DNA from: an uncultured Alphaproteobacteria bacterium
Lineage (GTDB): Bacteria; Pseudomonadota; Alphaproteobacteria; HIMB59; GCA-002718135
Assembly: GCA_902560675.1 (NCBI GenBank)
Contig: CACEMP010000002.1
Coordinates: 1 to 64,000 of the forward strand
Length of the DNA stretch: 64,000 nucleotides
Direction of reading: 5' to 3'
Positions within the stretch are counted from its first letter, which is position 1, and every line of letters begins with the position of its first letter. Positions 8,821 through 16,554 of the stretch are shown here, one piece after another. The translations under genes were made by a program, and so were the position numbers. The notes under the pieces are model-generated. The model ran no database searches, was not told the DNA's origin, and saw only the letters and a program-made list of their open reading frames with translations.

Positions 8821-9876
8821 TTAAACTGATTTTCCAATTACTTCTGATATATTTTTGTATCCATCAGTTTTAATTAAATCAATAAGTTCATTTTTAATTT
8901 TTGATATTAATCCAGGTCCTGAATATACTAAGGATGTATATAATTGGACTAAAGATGCTCCAGATTTAATTTTAGCATAACAGTCACTTCCACTAAAAAT
9001 GCCTCCAACTCCAATTAAAGGAATTTGACCATTGGTAAGAGTAAACATTTTTCTTAATGTTTGATTAGATCTTTCAAAAAGAGGCTGACCACTCAAACCA
9101 CCATTTTTATTCTTGTATTGGGATAAAAGTTTTTGATTTCTGTTTGTTGTAGTATTAGTCAATATTAGCCCATCAATATTGTTAGCAAGAGATATTAAAG
9201 CAATATCTCTCAATTGATCTTCATTTAAATCTGGTGATAATTTAATTAAAATAGGTTTATTATTTATACTATCTATTTCATCTCTTTTTTTAACAATTTT
9301 TTTTATTAATTTTTCTATATTTCCTCTTAATTGCATATCTCTCAAACCTGCAGTGTTAGGAGAGGAGATATTTACAGTAATATAACTTGCTAAATGACCT
9401 AAATCTTGAATTAAATAAAGATAATCATCAATTGCATTTATTGAATTTTTATTTTTTCCAATATTTATTCCAATTATTTTGTTATTAAACTCAGCATTAC
9501 GATTATTATTAAGATTTTTTTTAATTTTTTTTGATCCGTTATTGTTAAATCCAAGACTATTAATTATTGCTTTATCTTCTGTAAGCCTAAAAACTCTTGG
9601 TTTAGTATTACCATATTGAGGCATTGGTGTAACTGTTCCAACTTCTACAAAACCAAAGCCAAATGAAAACATTGAATTCATAACTTCAGCGTTTTTATCA
9701 AAACCTGCTGCCAAACCTATTGGGTTTGGAAAATCTAATCCTAAAATGTGTTGAGATAATATTTGATCGTCAAAATTTTTTGATTTCAATCTTAGATATT
9801 TTAATGTTTTAATAGTAATACTGTGAGCTATTTCAGGAGGTAGCAATCTTAATATATTTAATGTAAAATTATACAA
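8821..9876 (-). CDS. pyrD: dihydroorotate dehydrogenase (quinone), class 2
   Basis: Oxidises dihydroorotate to orotate using FMN and passes electrons to ubiquinone at the inner membrane. 351 residues, normal for class 2, with the N-terminal amphipathic part (FTLNILRLLPPEIAHS) that docks to membrane quinone. Signatures: PIGLAAGFDKNAEV, TVNISSPNTAGLR (catalytic Ser in the SSPNT region) and GVGGIFSGSDCYAKI for FMN phosphate binding. The chosen start is TTG (9876), 4 nt after the lysK stop. Confidence 0.95.
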   Translation of the reverse strand: MYNFTLNILRLLPPEIAHSITIKTLKYLRLKSKNFDDQILSQHILGLDFPNPIGLAAGFDKNAEVMNSMFSFGFGFVEVGTVTPMPQYGNTKPRVFRLTEDKAIINSLGFNNNGSKKIKKNLNNNRNAEFNNKIIGINIGKNKNSINAIDDYLYLIQDLGHLASYITVNISSPNTAGLRDMQLRGNIEKLIKKIVKKRDEIDSINNKPILIKLSPDLNEDQLRDIALISLANNIDGLILTNTTTNRNQKLLSQYKNKNGGLSGQPLFERSNQTLRKMFTLTNGQIPLIGVGGIFSGSDCYAKIKSGASLVQLYTSLVYSGPGLISKIKNELIDLIKTDGYKNISEVIGKSV

Positions 9877-9880
9877 AGAT

Positions 9881-11464
9881 TTAATTATCTATTAATTTTT
9901 TAATATAATCAATAGTTTCTCTTAAACCAAATAATTTAAAAAATGATCCTAATCTTGGCCCCTGATCCTGCCCCAGCATTACTTGATAAACAAGTTTAAA
10001 AAAATCTTTTAAGTTTTCAAATTCGTGCTTTTTTCCTACTTCGTATAATAACGTTTGAATATCTTCAGATGAACTGTTTTCAGTAACCTCATTTTCTAAA
10101 ACATTAATAATATCAATAAATACTTCTTTATTACTAGTATTAATCTCTAAAAATTTCTTTTTAGGCAAAATAAAATCTTCATAATAATTTAGTGCAAAAT
10201 CGATAAGACGATCAAACTCTGGATTATTATCTGCATTAATTTTGTCATCATATTTATTAATAAAAGACCATATTACTTTTTTATCTTTAGAATTAGAAAC
10301 ATTTACTAGGTTAGTTAGAGTATTGAAATTTATTTCTGATTTGAATTCTTTCGGTTTTCCTGAATGAATATGCCAAATTGGATTATCATACTGTTTATTT
10401 TTATCTAATTTTGAGTATGAATTATAATGAGAAAGATAATCATCTACAGTTTTAGGAATTACATCAAAGTGAAGCTTCTTTGCAGATTTTGGTTTTTGGA
10501 ACATATAGAGTGCAAGACTCTCAGGAGAAGCATAACGTAACCACTCATCTACACTAATACCATTTCCAACTGACTTAGAGATTTTTTCACCTTTTTCATC
10601 TAAAAACATTTCATAAATTAGATTAATGGGTGGTTTTTTATTTAATGCTCTACAAATCTTGAACCCTAAATCAACGCTTTCTGTAAGATCTTTACCGCAC
10701 ATTTCATAATCAACGTCAAACGACATCCATCTCATTGCCCAATCAACTTTCCACTGTAACTTACATTTTCCATTAATTACTTCTGTTTCAACTAATTTGT
10801 CTAAAGATGGATCTCTGTAAATAATTGTTTTTGAATCCATTTTATATTCTTCAATCTTTACCTGAAGTACCTCACCAGAACTTTCACTTATTGGAAGAAA
10901 AGGACTGTAAGTTTCTTTTCTCTCTGCTCTTAAGGTAGGTAAAATAATATCTAATATTTTAGAATAATTTTCAAAGATATTTAAAATTGTTTCATTAAAA
11001 TCTCCATTTTGATATTTTTCTGTTGAGCTAACAAAGTCATATTCGAAATTAAATTCATCTAAAAAACTTCTAAGTTTTGCATTATTATGATGTCCAAAAC
11101 TTTCAAATTTACCAAATGGATCTGGTATGGAAGTAAGTGGCTTACCTATAAATTTTTCTAACATTTCTTTATTTGGAACATTTTCAGGAACTTTTCTTAA
11201 TCCATCCATATCATCAGAAAATGTGATCAGTTTTGTTGGGCAATCAATTATAGAGCTAAATGCATTTTTTACCATTGATGTTCTTACAACTTCACCAAAA
11301 GTTCCAATATGAGGTAAACCAGAGGGACCATAACCAGTTTCTAGTAATACATATCCCTTAGATGGAATTTTAAAGTTTTGTAAACCACCATTTTTTTTAA
11401 TGATTTGTAATGCTTCTTTAAAAGGCCAAGCTTTTAAGGATTGTGCTAATTCTTGATCAATCAT
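9881..11464 (-). CDS. lysK: lysine--tRNA ligase, class I
   Basis: 527 residues of the class I lysyl-tRNA synthetase, unrelated in fold to the common class II enzyme; alphaproteobacteria frequently use this form. The HIGH-type motif is PSGLPHIGTFGE (about 47-58) and the KMSKS-type motif is EKISKSVGNG (about 290). A C-terminal helical anticodon-binding part ends in GQDQGPRLGSFFKLFG. The start overlaps the upstream marR gene by 8 bp (ATGATTGA), so synthesis is likely coupled to that regulator. Confidence 0.95.
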   Translation of the reverse strand: MIDQELAQSLKAWPFKEALQIIKKNGGLQNFKIPSKGYVLLETGYGPSGLPHIGTFGEVVRTSMVKNAFSSIIDCPTKLITFSDDMDGLRKVPENVPNKEMLEKFIGKPLTSIPDPFGKFESFGHHNNAKLRSFLDEFNFEYDFVSSTEKYQNGDFNETILNIFENYSKILDIILPTLRAERKETYSPFLPISESSGEVLQVKIEEYKMDSKTIIYRDPSLDKLVETEVINGKCKLQWKVDWAMRWMSFDVDYEMCGKDLTESVDLGFKICRALNKKPPINLIYEMFLDEKGEKISKSVGNGISVDEWLRYASPESLALYMFQKPKSAKKLHFDVIPKTVDDYLSHYNSYSKLDKNKQYDNPIWHIHSGKPKEFKSEINFNTLTNLVNVSNSKDKKVIWSFINKYDDKINADNNPEFDRLIDFALNYYEDFILPKKKFLEINTSNKEVFIDIINVLENEVTENSSSEDIQTLLYEVGKKHEFENLKDFFKLVYQVMLGQDQGPRLGSFFKLFGLRETIDYIKKLIDN

Positions 11465-11918
11465 TTAATTTTGCTCTAATTCTAATTTTTTTACCCAATA
11501 ACAACTTTAATGAATTTGTGAAATTAAAAATTTCAGATCCTAATTTATTAAATAATTCATTTTCTAGCTCAATAATATTATCAATGATATTATTAATTAA
11601 ATCATTCCCTGCGGTAGTTAGAATTAAGCTATCAGATCTTTTATCTTGTGGTTGACGTTTTAATATTAACTTCTTTTCTTCTAGTTTAGAAACACGTAAG
11701 CTAACAACTGATCTATCAATAGATGCATTTTTACATATATCCTGCTGGGTAATATTTATGTTTTCTTGCTGTAATAAAAAAATTGTCTCGAGAATAAGAT
11801 ATTCATTTAATGTGATTTCACTCTCTTTTAATTTATGTCTTACTTTAGATTGCCATAAGTTTGATGTTTGCCAAATTAATAATGCTAATCTATTCTCATT
11901 AAGAGAAGTGTCTGCCAT
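11457..11918 (-). CDS. MarR-family transcriptional regulator
   Basis: 153 residues with a winged helix: LILETIFLL, then the recognition part ITQQDICKNASIDRSVVSLRVSKLEEKKLI and the wing QPQDKRSDSLILTTAG, the classic MarR DxRxxxxxLT signature. It probably dimerises and binds the palindrome at 11925-11947, immediately before its own start, and so represses itself. Because lysK overlaps it by 8 bp, autoregulation would also affect lysyl-tRNA synthetase and genes further down unless they have internal promoters. The ligand is not evident. Confidence 0.88.
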   Translation of the reverse strand: MADTSLNENRLALLIWQTSNLWQSKVRHKLKESEITLNEYLILETIFLLQQENINITQQDICKNASIDRSVVSLRVSKLEEKKLILKRQPQDKRSDSLILTTAGNDLINNIIDNIIELENELFNKLGSEIFNFTNSLKLLLGKKIRIRAKLND

Positions 11919-11924
11919 AGTTTT

Positions 11925-11947
11925 TATACAAACTGTTTGTATACAAA
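11925..11947. promoter_or_regulatory. palindromic operator candidate upstream of marR
   Basis: TATACAAA (11925-11932), a 3-bp spacer and TTTGTATA (11936-11943) form a perfect 8-bp inverted repeat; the right arm continues into a perfect 12-bp palindrome TTTGTATACAAA (11936-11947). The region begins 7 bp upstream of the marR ATG and covers any -10/start region, the expected place for MarR autorepression. Overlapping palindromes may bind two dimers. Confidence 0.7.
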
Positions 11948-11966
11948 TTATTTATTAATGTCAATG

Positions 11967-12278
11967 CTATTCTGGTGCGATTTCTATCTCTAAGCCATCA
12001 AGCTCTTCAGAAAGATCAATTTGACAAGATAATCTGGAATTATTTTTAACATCAAAAGCTTGATCGAGCATAGATTCTTCATCATCATCCATATTTTTAA
12101 GCTTATTTGTCCATTTTTCATCAATATAAACATGACAGGTAGCACAAGCACAACATCCTCCACATGAAGCTTCTATATCGTAACCATTATCTCTAAGAGT
12201 TTCCATTAGTGTAAAATTATTTTCATATTCAATTTCAGACTTCTTACCTGATCTATCTGTGACTATTAACTTCGGCAT
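11967..12278 (-). CDS. 2Fe-2S ferredoxin, adrenodoxin type
   Basis: 103 residues. The cluster ligands Cys39, Cys45, Cys48 and Cys85 fit C-x5-C-x2-C-x36-C exactly, the vertebrate-type/adrenodoxin pattern; two additional cysteines (42, 43) lie inside the loop. Members deliver electrons to Fe-S assembly, P450s or hydroxylases. Its ATG shares one base with the stop of the upstream ferredoxin reductase, so the pair is a self-contained NADPH-to-ferredoxin chain. The isc genes that often accompany such a ferredoxin are not in the window. Confidence 0.92.
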   Translation of the reverse strand: MPKLIVTDRSGKKSEIEYENNFTLMETLRDNGYDIEASCGGCCACATCHVYIDEKWTNKLKNMDDDEESMLDQAFDVKNNSRLSCQIDLSEELDGLEIEIAPE

Positions 12279-13288
12279 TAAACACCAAGTTTTTTCTGAA
12301 GTTCTTTAGAAGATGTTGTGTATCTAAAAATGTTTTTCTTATCAGGAAAGCAATACTTGAATACTTCTTGAGCCATTAAGGCAGACTCGTGAAATCCTGA
12401 TAAAATAAGCTTAAGTTTCCCAGGGTACCAATTTATATCACCAATCGCAAAGATTGACGGTGTAGAAGTTTCAAATTTTTCAGTGTCCACTTTAATTAAG
12501 TTTTCGTGTAAGTTTAGACCCCATTCTGCTATTGGGCCTAGTTCCATTTTTAATCCAAAAAATGGTAAAAAATAATCTACTTCAATATAAAATCTTTCAT
12601 CATCGTTTTCGTATTCTAGCATTATTTTATTATCTTGAATCTTTGAAATCTTTTTAATTTGACCTTTTAAAAATTTAATTTTTCCTTTTGTTTCTAATTC
12701 TTGCATTTTTGAAACAGAATCAGGTGCCGCTCTAAACTCTTTTCTTCTATGTATTAGATTTACATTGGAATACTTGGATAGTTCATTTGTCCAATCCAAA
12801 GCAGAATCTCCTCCTCCTGCAATTAGTAGTTTTTTATTCTTAAATATTGATTTGTCTCGAATCGCGTAAAAAACATTTTTGCTTTCAAAATTCTCAATAT
12901 TCTCAATAGGAGGTTTTCGAGGTACAAAGCTTCCTGCACCTGCGGCTACTACTACACATTTTGCTTCAACTTTTGTTCCAATATTAGTTTCTACAATCCA
13001 GCCATATTCTGTTTTAGCAATTTTCTCAACTTGCTGGTTAAGATGAAATTTAGGTTTAAACGGGTTTATTTGTTTAATTAACTCATCAGTTAATTCTTGT
13101 CCTGTTACAACTGGTCTTGAAGGAATATCATAGATTGGTTTTTCTGGGTACAATTCAGCACACTGACCTCCAACTTTATCTAAATTATCAATTAAATGAC
13201 ATTTTATATTCAAAAGACCTAATTCAAAAACGGCAAACAGGCCCACCGGACCTGCTCCTATAATTACTACATCAGTTTTTTGTGTCAT
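12278..13288 (-). CDS. ferredoxin--NADP+ reductase, thioredoxin-reductase-like type
   Basis: 336 residues, FAD- and NADPH-binding flavoprotein of the YumC/TrxR-like FNR family. The FAD motif VIIGAGPVGLFAVFELG is at the N-terminus, the NADPH motif LIAGGGDSALDWTNEL is central and the C-terminal FAD contact is FAIGDINWYPGKLKLI. The CxxC redox pair of true thioredoxin reductases is absent, supporting FNR. Coupling to the downstream ferredoxin gene gives the likely partner. This enzyme transfers electrons in the cytoplasm; start is ATG at 13288. Confidence 0.9.
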   Translation of the reverse strand: MTQKTDVVIIGAGPVGLFAVFELGLLNIKCHLIDNLDKVGGQCAELYPEKPIYDIPSRPVVTGQELTDELIKQINPFKPKFHLNQQVEKIAKTEYGWIVETNIGTKVEAKCVVVAAGAGSFVPRKPPIENIENFESKNVFYAIRDKSIFKNKKLLIAGGGDSALDWTNELSKYSNVNLIHRRKEFRAAPDSVSKMQELETKGKIKFLKGQIKKISKIQDNKIMLEYENDDERFYIEVDYFLPFFGLKMELGPIAEWGLNLHENLIKVDTEKFETSTPSIFAIGDINWYPGKLKLILSGFHESALMAQEVFKYCFPDKKNIFRYTTSSKELQKKLGV

Positions 13289-13329
13289 ATGTGAAAAATA
13301 ACAACTTTTTTTATTATTTCTAGAGATTA

Positions 13330-13335
13330 TATATA
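13330..13335 (+). promoter_or_regulatory. candidate -10 element for ctaA, leaderless geometry
   Basis: TATATA is followed by exactly 6 nt (TTCTTA) and then the ATG at 13342, which would place +1 on the start codon. The same arrangement, TATATA-TTATTA-ATG, stands before the pyruvate kinase gene. No Shine-Dalgarno sequence is seen. Confidence 0.4.
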
Positions 13336-13341
13336 TTCTTA

Positions 13342-14397
13342 ATGAATTACGCTAATACCACGAAATATTATTATCCTGCAATTTATATATGGCTATTAAC
13401 TATAACTGCAATGGTTTTATTAATTATTGTAATAGGAGGACTGACAAGATTAACTGACTCCGGACTTTCTATGACAGACTGGCGCCCAATTTTAGGTGTA
13501 ATTCCTCCACTTAGTTTAGAAAGTTGGTTGGTTGTATTTGAAATGTATAAACAAACACCTGAATACAAAATTGTAAACAAGAACATGACTTTAAATGAGT
13601 TTAAATATATTTTTTGGTGGGAGTGGTTTCATAGAATATTTGCAAGGGCTATTGGTATTGTCTTTTTAATACCCTTAATTTACTTTTCTTTGAAAAAACA
13701 AATTCAACGTTCTTTGTATATAAGACTTGGTATTGTCTTTGCATTCGGTTTATTTCAAGCAGTTATTGGATGGTGGATGGTAAAGAGTGGTTTGACAGAA
13801 AATCCTTATGTCAGTCCTTATAGACTTACTTTTCATCTTTTAAATGCTCTTATAATTTTCTCTATACTTTTATGGATTGCAATGGATTATAAATATTCTT
13901 CTAATATAAGTTTTTTATCTAATCCTAAGACGAATGATTTTTATATTTTTATTGCTGTTATCTTAATATTTATTACTATTGCAACGGGTGGATTTATGGC
14001 AGGAACCAACTCTGGACAATCGTTTAATACTTTTCCACTTATGAATGGAAAAATTATACCTGATGATTATGTTATTGATGGCTTAGGTATTTATAATATT
14101 TTTGAAAATACAGTTGCAATAAATTTTAATCACCGCTGGTTATCAATATTTGTTTTTTTTTATATACTATTTGTGTGTTTTAAATTTATTAAATTTGATA
14201 ATAAAAAAGTTTCTAGTTATCTTGTGTACTTGGTAGTATTTTTTCTAACCTTACAAGTTATTTTAGGAATCATCACTCTCTTAAGCAATGTTTATTTACC
14301 AGTTGCAAGTTTACATCAAACTAATTCTATTTTGTTATTATCAACTTTATTAATTAGTTATCATCAAATTAAAATAAGAAAGGTTAAAAATGACTAA
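13342..14397 (+). CDS. ctaA: heme A synthase (COX15/CtaA)
   Basis: Oxidises the C8 methyl of heme O to the formyl group of heme A for aa3-type cytochrome oxidase, in the inner membrane. 351 residues with about eight hydrophobic segments in two similar halves. Conserved heme-ligand histidines are in WWEWFHRIFARAIG, LTFHLLNAL, NFNHRWLSIF and SLHQTNS. The N-terminal motif GGLTRLTDSGLSMTDWRP is diagnostic. It overlaps the next gene by 8 bp (ATGACTAA). Cytochrome oxidase subunit genes are not in the window. Confidence 0.95.
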   Translation: MNYANTTKYYYPAIYIWLLTITAMVLLIIVIGGLTRLTDSGLSMTDWRPILGVIPPLSLESWLVVFEMYKQTPEYKIVNKNMTLNEFKYIFWWEWFHRIFARAIGIVFLIPLIYFSLKKQIQRSLYIRLGIVFAFGLFQAVIGWWMVKSGLTENPYVSPYRLTFHLLNALIIFSILLWIAMDYKYSSNISFLSNPKTNDFYIFIAVILIFITIATGGFMAGTNSGQSFNTFPLMNGKIIPDDYVIDGLGIYNIFENTVAINFNHRWLSIFVFFYILFVCFKFIKFDNKKVSSYLVYLVVFFLTLQVILGIITLLSNVYLPVASLHQTNSILLLSTLLISYHQIKIRKVKND

Positions 14398-15115
14398 AAA
14401 AAATATATTTGTTTTCGGTGGAACAGGTTCTATTGGAAAAGCGTTATCTAAAAAATTAAAGAAAGATAATTATGATCCTATTATTATTTCTAGAAACGAG
14501 GAGGAATTAAAACAATTGTCAAAAGAAATTGGTTGTGAATATAGAGTTTGTGATGTTACAGATTTTGAAAAAGTAAAGAATATTTCGGAACAATACAAAG
14601 ATCAGTTGTATGGAATTGCTTATTGTGTTGGATCTATCAACTTAAAACCTCTTAAATTGACCAAAGATGAAGAATTTATAAGCTCATTTAAGATAAATAC
14701 ACTTGGAGCAATAAACGCTATAAAATTTAATCAAGAAAATCTTAGTAAAAATAACGGAAGTATCTTACTTTTTTCAACAATAGCAGTTAAACAGGGTTTT
14801 ACTAACCATTCAATAGTTTCTACAGCTAAAGGTGCAATTGAGGGACTAACTTTAAGTTTGGCAGCTGAGTTTGCACCAAATATAAAGGTTAATTGCATAG
14901 CACCTAGCCTAACAAACGCAAAAATGACACAAAAATTAATTAGTAATGAGAATATTAAGAAAGCAATAGAAAATATGCATCCTCTGCCTAAAATTGGATC
15001 AGGTGAAGATTTCTCAGATATTGGCAGTTTTTTATTAAGTGATAGAAATAGTTGGATTACTGGACAAATATTTCATATAGATGGTGGTAGATCATCTTTA
15101 AGAATAAAATCGTGA
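14390..15115 (+). CDS. short-chain dehydrogenase/reductase lacking the catalytic Tyr
   Basis: 241 residues with the NAD(P) motif GGTGSIGKAL (10-19) and the usual C-terminal SDR text NSWITGQIFHIDGG. Ser129 and Lys147 of the active site are present, but the position of the catalytic Tyr (Lys minus 4) is Val143. Standard SDR hydride-transfer chemistry is therefore doubtful; the protein might use another acid/base or act as a binding protein. Substrate unknown. It overlaps ctaA by 8 bp and the next gene by 4 bp, so it is firmly part of this operon. Confidence 0.8.
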   Translation: MTKKNIFVFGGTGSIGKALSKKLKKDNYDPIIISRNEEELKQLSKEIGCEYRVCDVTDFEKVKNISEQYKDQLYGIAYCVGSINLKPLKLTKDEEFISSFKINTLGAINAIKFNQENLSKNNGSILLFSTIAVKQGFTNHSIVSTAKGAIEGLTLSLAAEFAPNIKVNCIAPSLTNAKMTQKLISNENIKKAIENMHPLPKIGSGEDFSDIGSFLLSDRNSWITGQIFHIDGGRSSLRIKS

Positions 15116-15795
15116 AATATTTTTTAATCATTTTTTTTACCCTTTTTTCTTTTAATATTTTTTCTCAACCATTTCCAGTACCAGAAGATAATGAGGTAAC
15201 ATTTGATGTTGTTAGAAAAAATAAAATTATAGGCACTTTAAAAACAAATTTTATTCAAGAAGGTAAAAACCTAATATTGCACTCAGTATTAGATATAGAT
15301 GTTAAAATTTTGTTTTTTCCTGCATATAAATTTTTTCAAGAAACTAAAGAAACATGGATTGATGATGAATTTGTATCAATAGATGGATTTACTGACTTTG
15401 AAGATGATAGAGAATATAAAATAATAGGTAATGATACTGATAACTTTTTCATTGCCAGTGGTATGGATGGAGAATTAAAGTTAAATAAAAATATTATTCC
15501 ATTAAACTATTGGAATATTGAAATGTTAAATGAAACAGAAGTATTTGATACTCAAAAAGGGATAGTAAGATCTATTGATGTTAAACAACTTGAAGATGAA
15601 AAAATTTTTATAGATAATAATGAAATTTTAACTAATAAATATCTTTTTAATGCGTCAAAAAACCCAAAGGATAAAGGTCCATTCCCAGAGTATACACTAT
15701 GGTATTTTGAAAAAGAACTTATGAAAATGGAATTTAAAAATCCTAAAGATAAAAAAAATACTATTCAAATTATTCGTAATGACTGGAGTCAGTAA
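15112..15795 (+). CDS. secreted DUF6134-like protein
   Basis: 227 residues starting at GTG 15112 inside the previous stop (GTGA). Residues 1-19 are a clear signal peptide ending near FSQP, so the mature protein is periplasmic. The mature part is mostly beta-strand-like and contains text such as VLDIDVKILFFPAYKF and NYWNIEMLN that resembles the DUF6134 family. No function is known. Its place between two SDR genes in a coupled operon is noteworthy, but nothing links a periplasmic protein to cytoplasmic dehydrogenases directly. Confidence 0.7.
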   Translation: MKYFLIIFFTLFSFNIFSQPFPVPEDNEVTFDVVRKNKIIGTLKTNFIQEGKNLILHSVLDIDVKILFFPAYKFFQETKETWIDDEFVSIDGFTDFEDDREYKIIGNDTDNFFIASGMDGELKLNKNIIPLNYWNIEMLNETEVFDTQKGIVRSIDVKQLEDEKIFIDNNEILTNKYLFNASKNPKDKGPFPEYTLWYFEKELMKMEFKNPKDKKNTIQIIRNDWSQ

Positions 15796-16554
15796 TTGAA
15801 GACAGTTTGGATTACAGGAGGTTCATCTGGCATAGGTTATGCAACTGCTAAAGAATTTTTAGGAAATGGTTGGCAGGTTATAATTTCTTCTAGTAATGAA
15901 AAAAAACTTCAATCAGCAAAAGAAAGATTGATTGAAAATAACAAAAATAATTTACTATACTCAATTACTTGCGATATTTCATCAAAAGAAAATGTAAATG
16001 ATACAATTAAATATATTGAAAATAATATTGGTAAAATAGACATCGCTTTATTAAATGCTTCTGCATACAGCCCTAATAAAGATCAAGTTTTTGATATATC
16101 GAACTACGAATTACTTATAGATGTAAATATTAAAGGGACGCTGTATTGTATTAATACTTTAAAAGATTTTATGAAAAATAGAAATAATACAATAGCTATT
16201 ATTTCATCTCCATTAGGTTATCGAGGCTGGCCTACTGCTGGTGCATATGGAATTTCCAAAGCTGCTCAATTAAGTCTTAGTGAAACTTTATATTTTGATT
16301 TTAAAAAATTAAAAATTAACATTAGGGTTATTTGTCCAGGATTTATCGATACTGAAGCAACTAGAAAAAATAGTTTTAAAATGCCTTTTTTAAAGAGTTC
16401 AGAATACGCAGGAAAAAAAATTTATGATAGATTAACAAAAGGAAGAGAGTTTGAAATTATTTTTCCATATTTAATTGTTTATTTTTTTAAATTTACAAGA
16501 ATTTTACCTTATAAGATTTATTTTTATATTTGGAATAAAATAGGCAAATTCTAA
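15796..16554 (+). CDS. short-chain dehydrogenase/reductase
   Basis: 252 residues from a TTG start placed directly after the preceding stop codon. NAD(P)-binding motif TGGSSGIGYAT (7-17), structural NAS near 87-89, and a complete catalytic set: Ser137 or Ser138, Tyr151 and Lys155 in AYGISK. Unlike the first SDR of this operon it should be catalytically competent. The last 50 residues are hydrophobic and aromatic (LIVYFFKFTRILPYKIYFYIW), suggesting membrane association. Substrate not recognisable. The stop overlaps that of the opposing phosphofructokinase gene by 4 bp (CTAA). Confidence 0.85.
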   Translation: MKTVWITGGSSGIGYATAKEFLGNGWQVIISSSNEKKLQSAKERLIENNKNNLLYSITCDISSKENVNDTIKYIENNIGKIDIALLNASAYSPNKDQVFDISNYELLIDVNIKGTLYCINTLKDFMKNRNNTIAIISSPLGYRGWPTAGAYGISKAAQLSLSETLYFDFKKLKINIRVICPGFIDTEATRKNSFKMPFLKSSEYAGKKIYDRLTKGREFEIIFPYLIVYFFKFTRILPYKIYFYIWNKIGKF

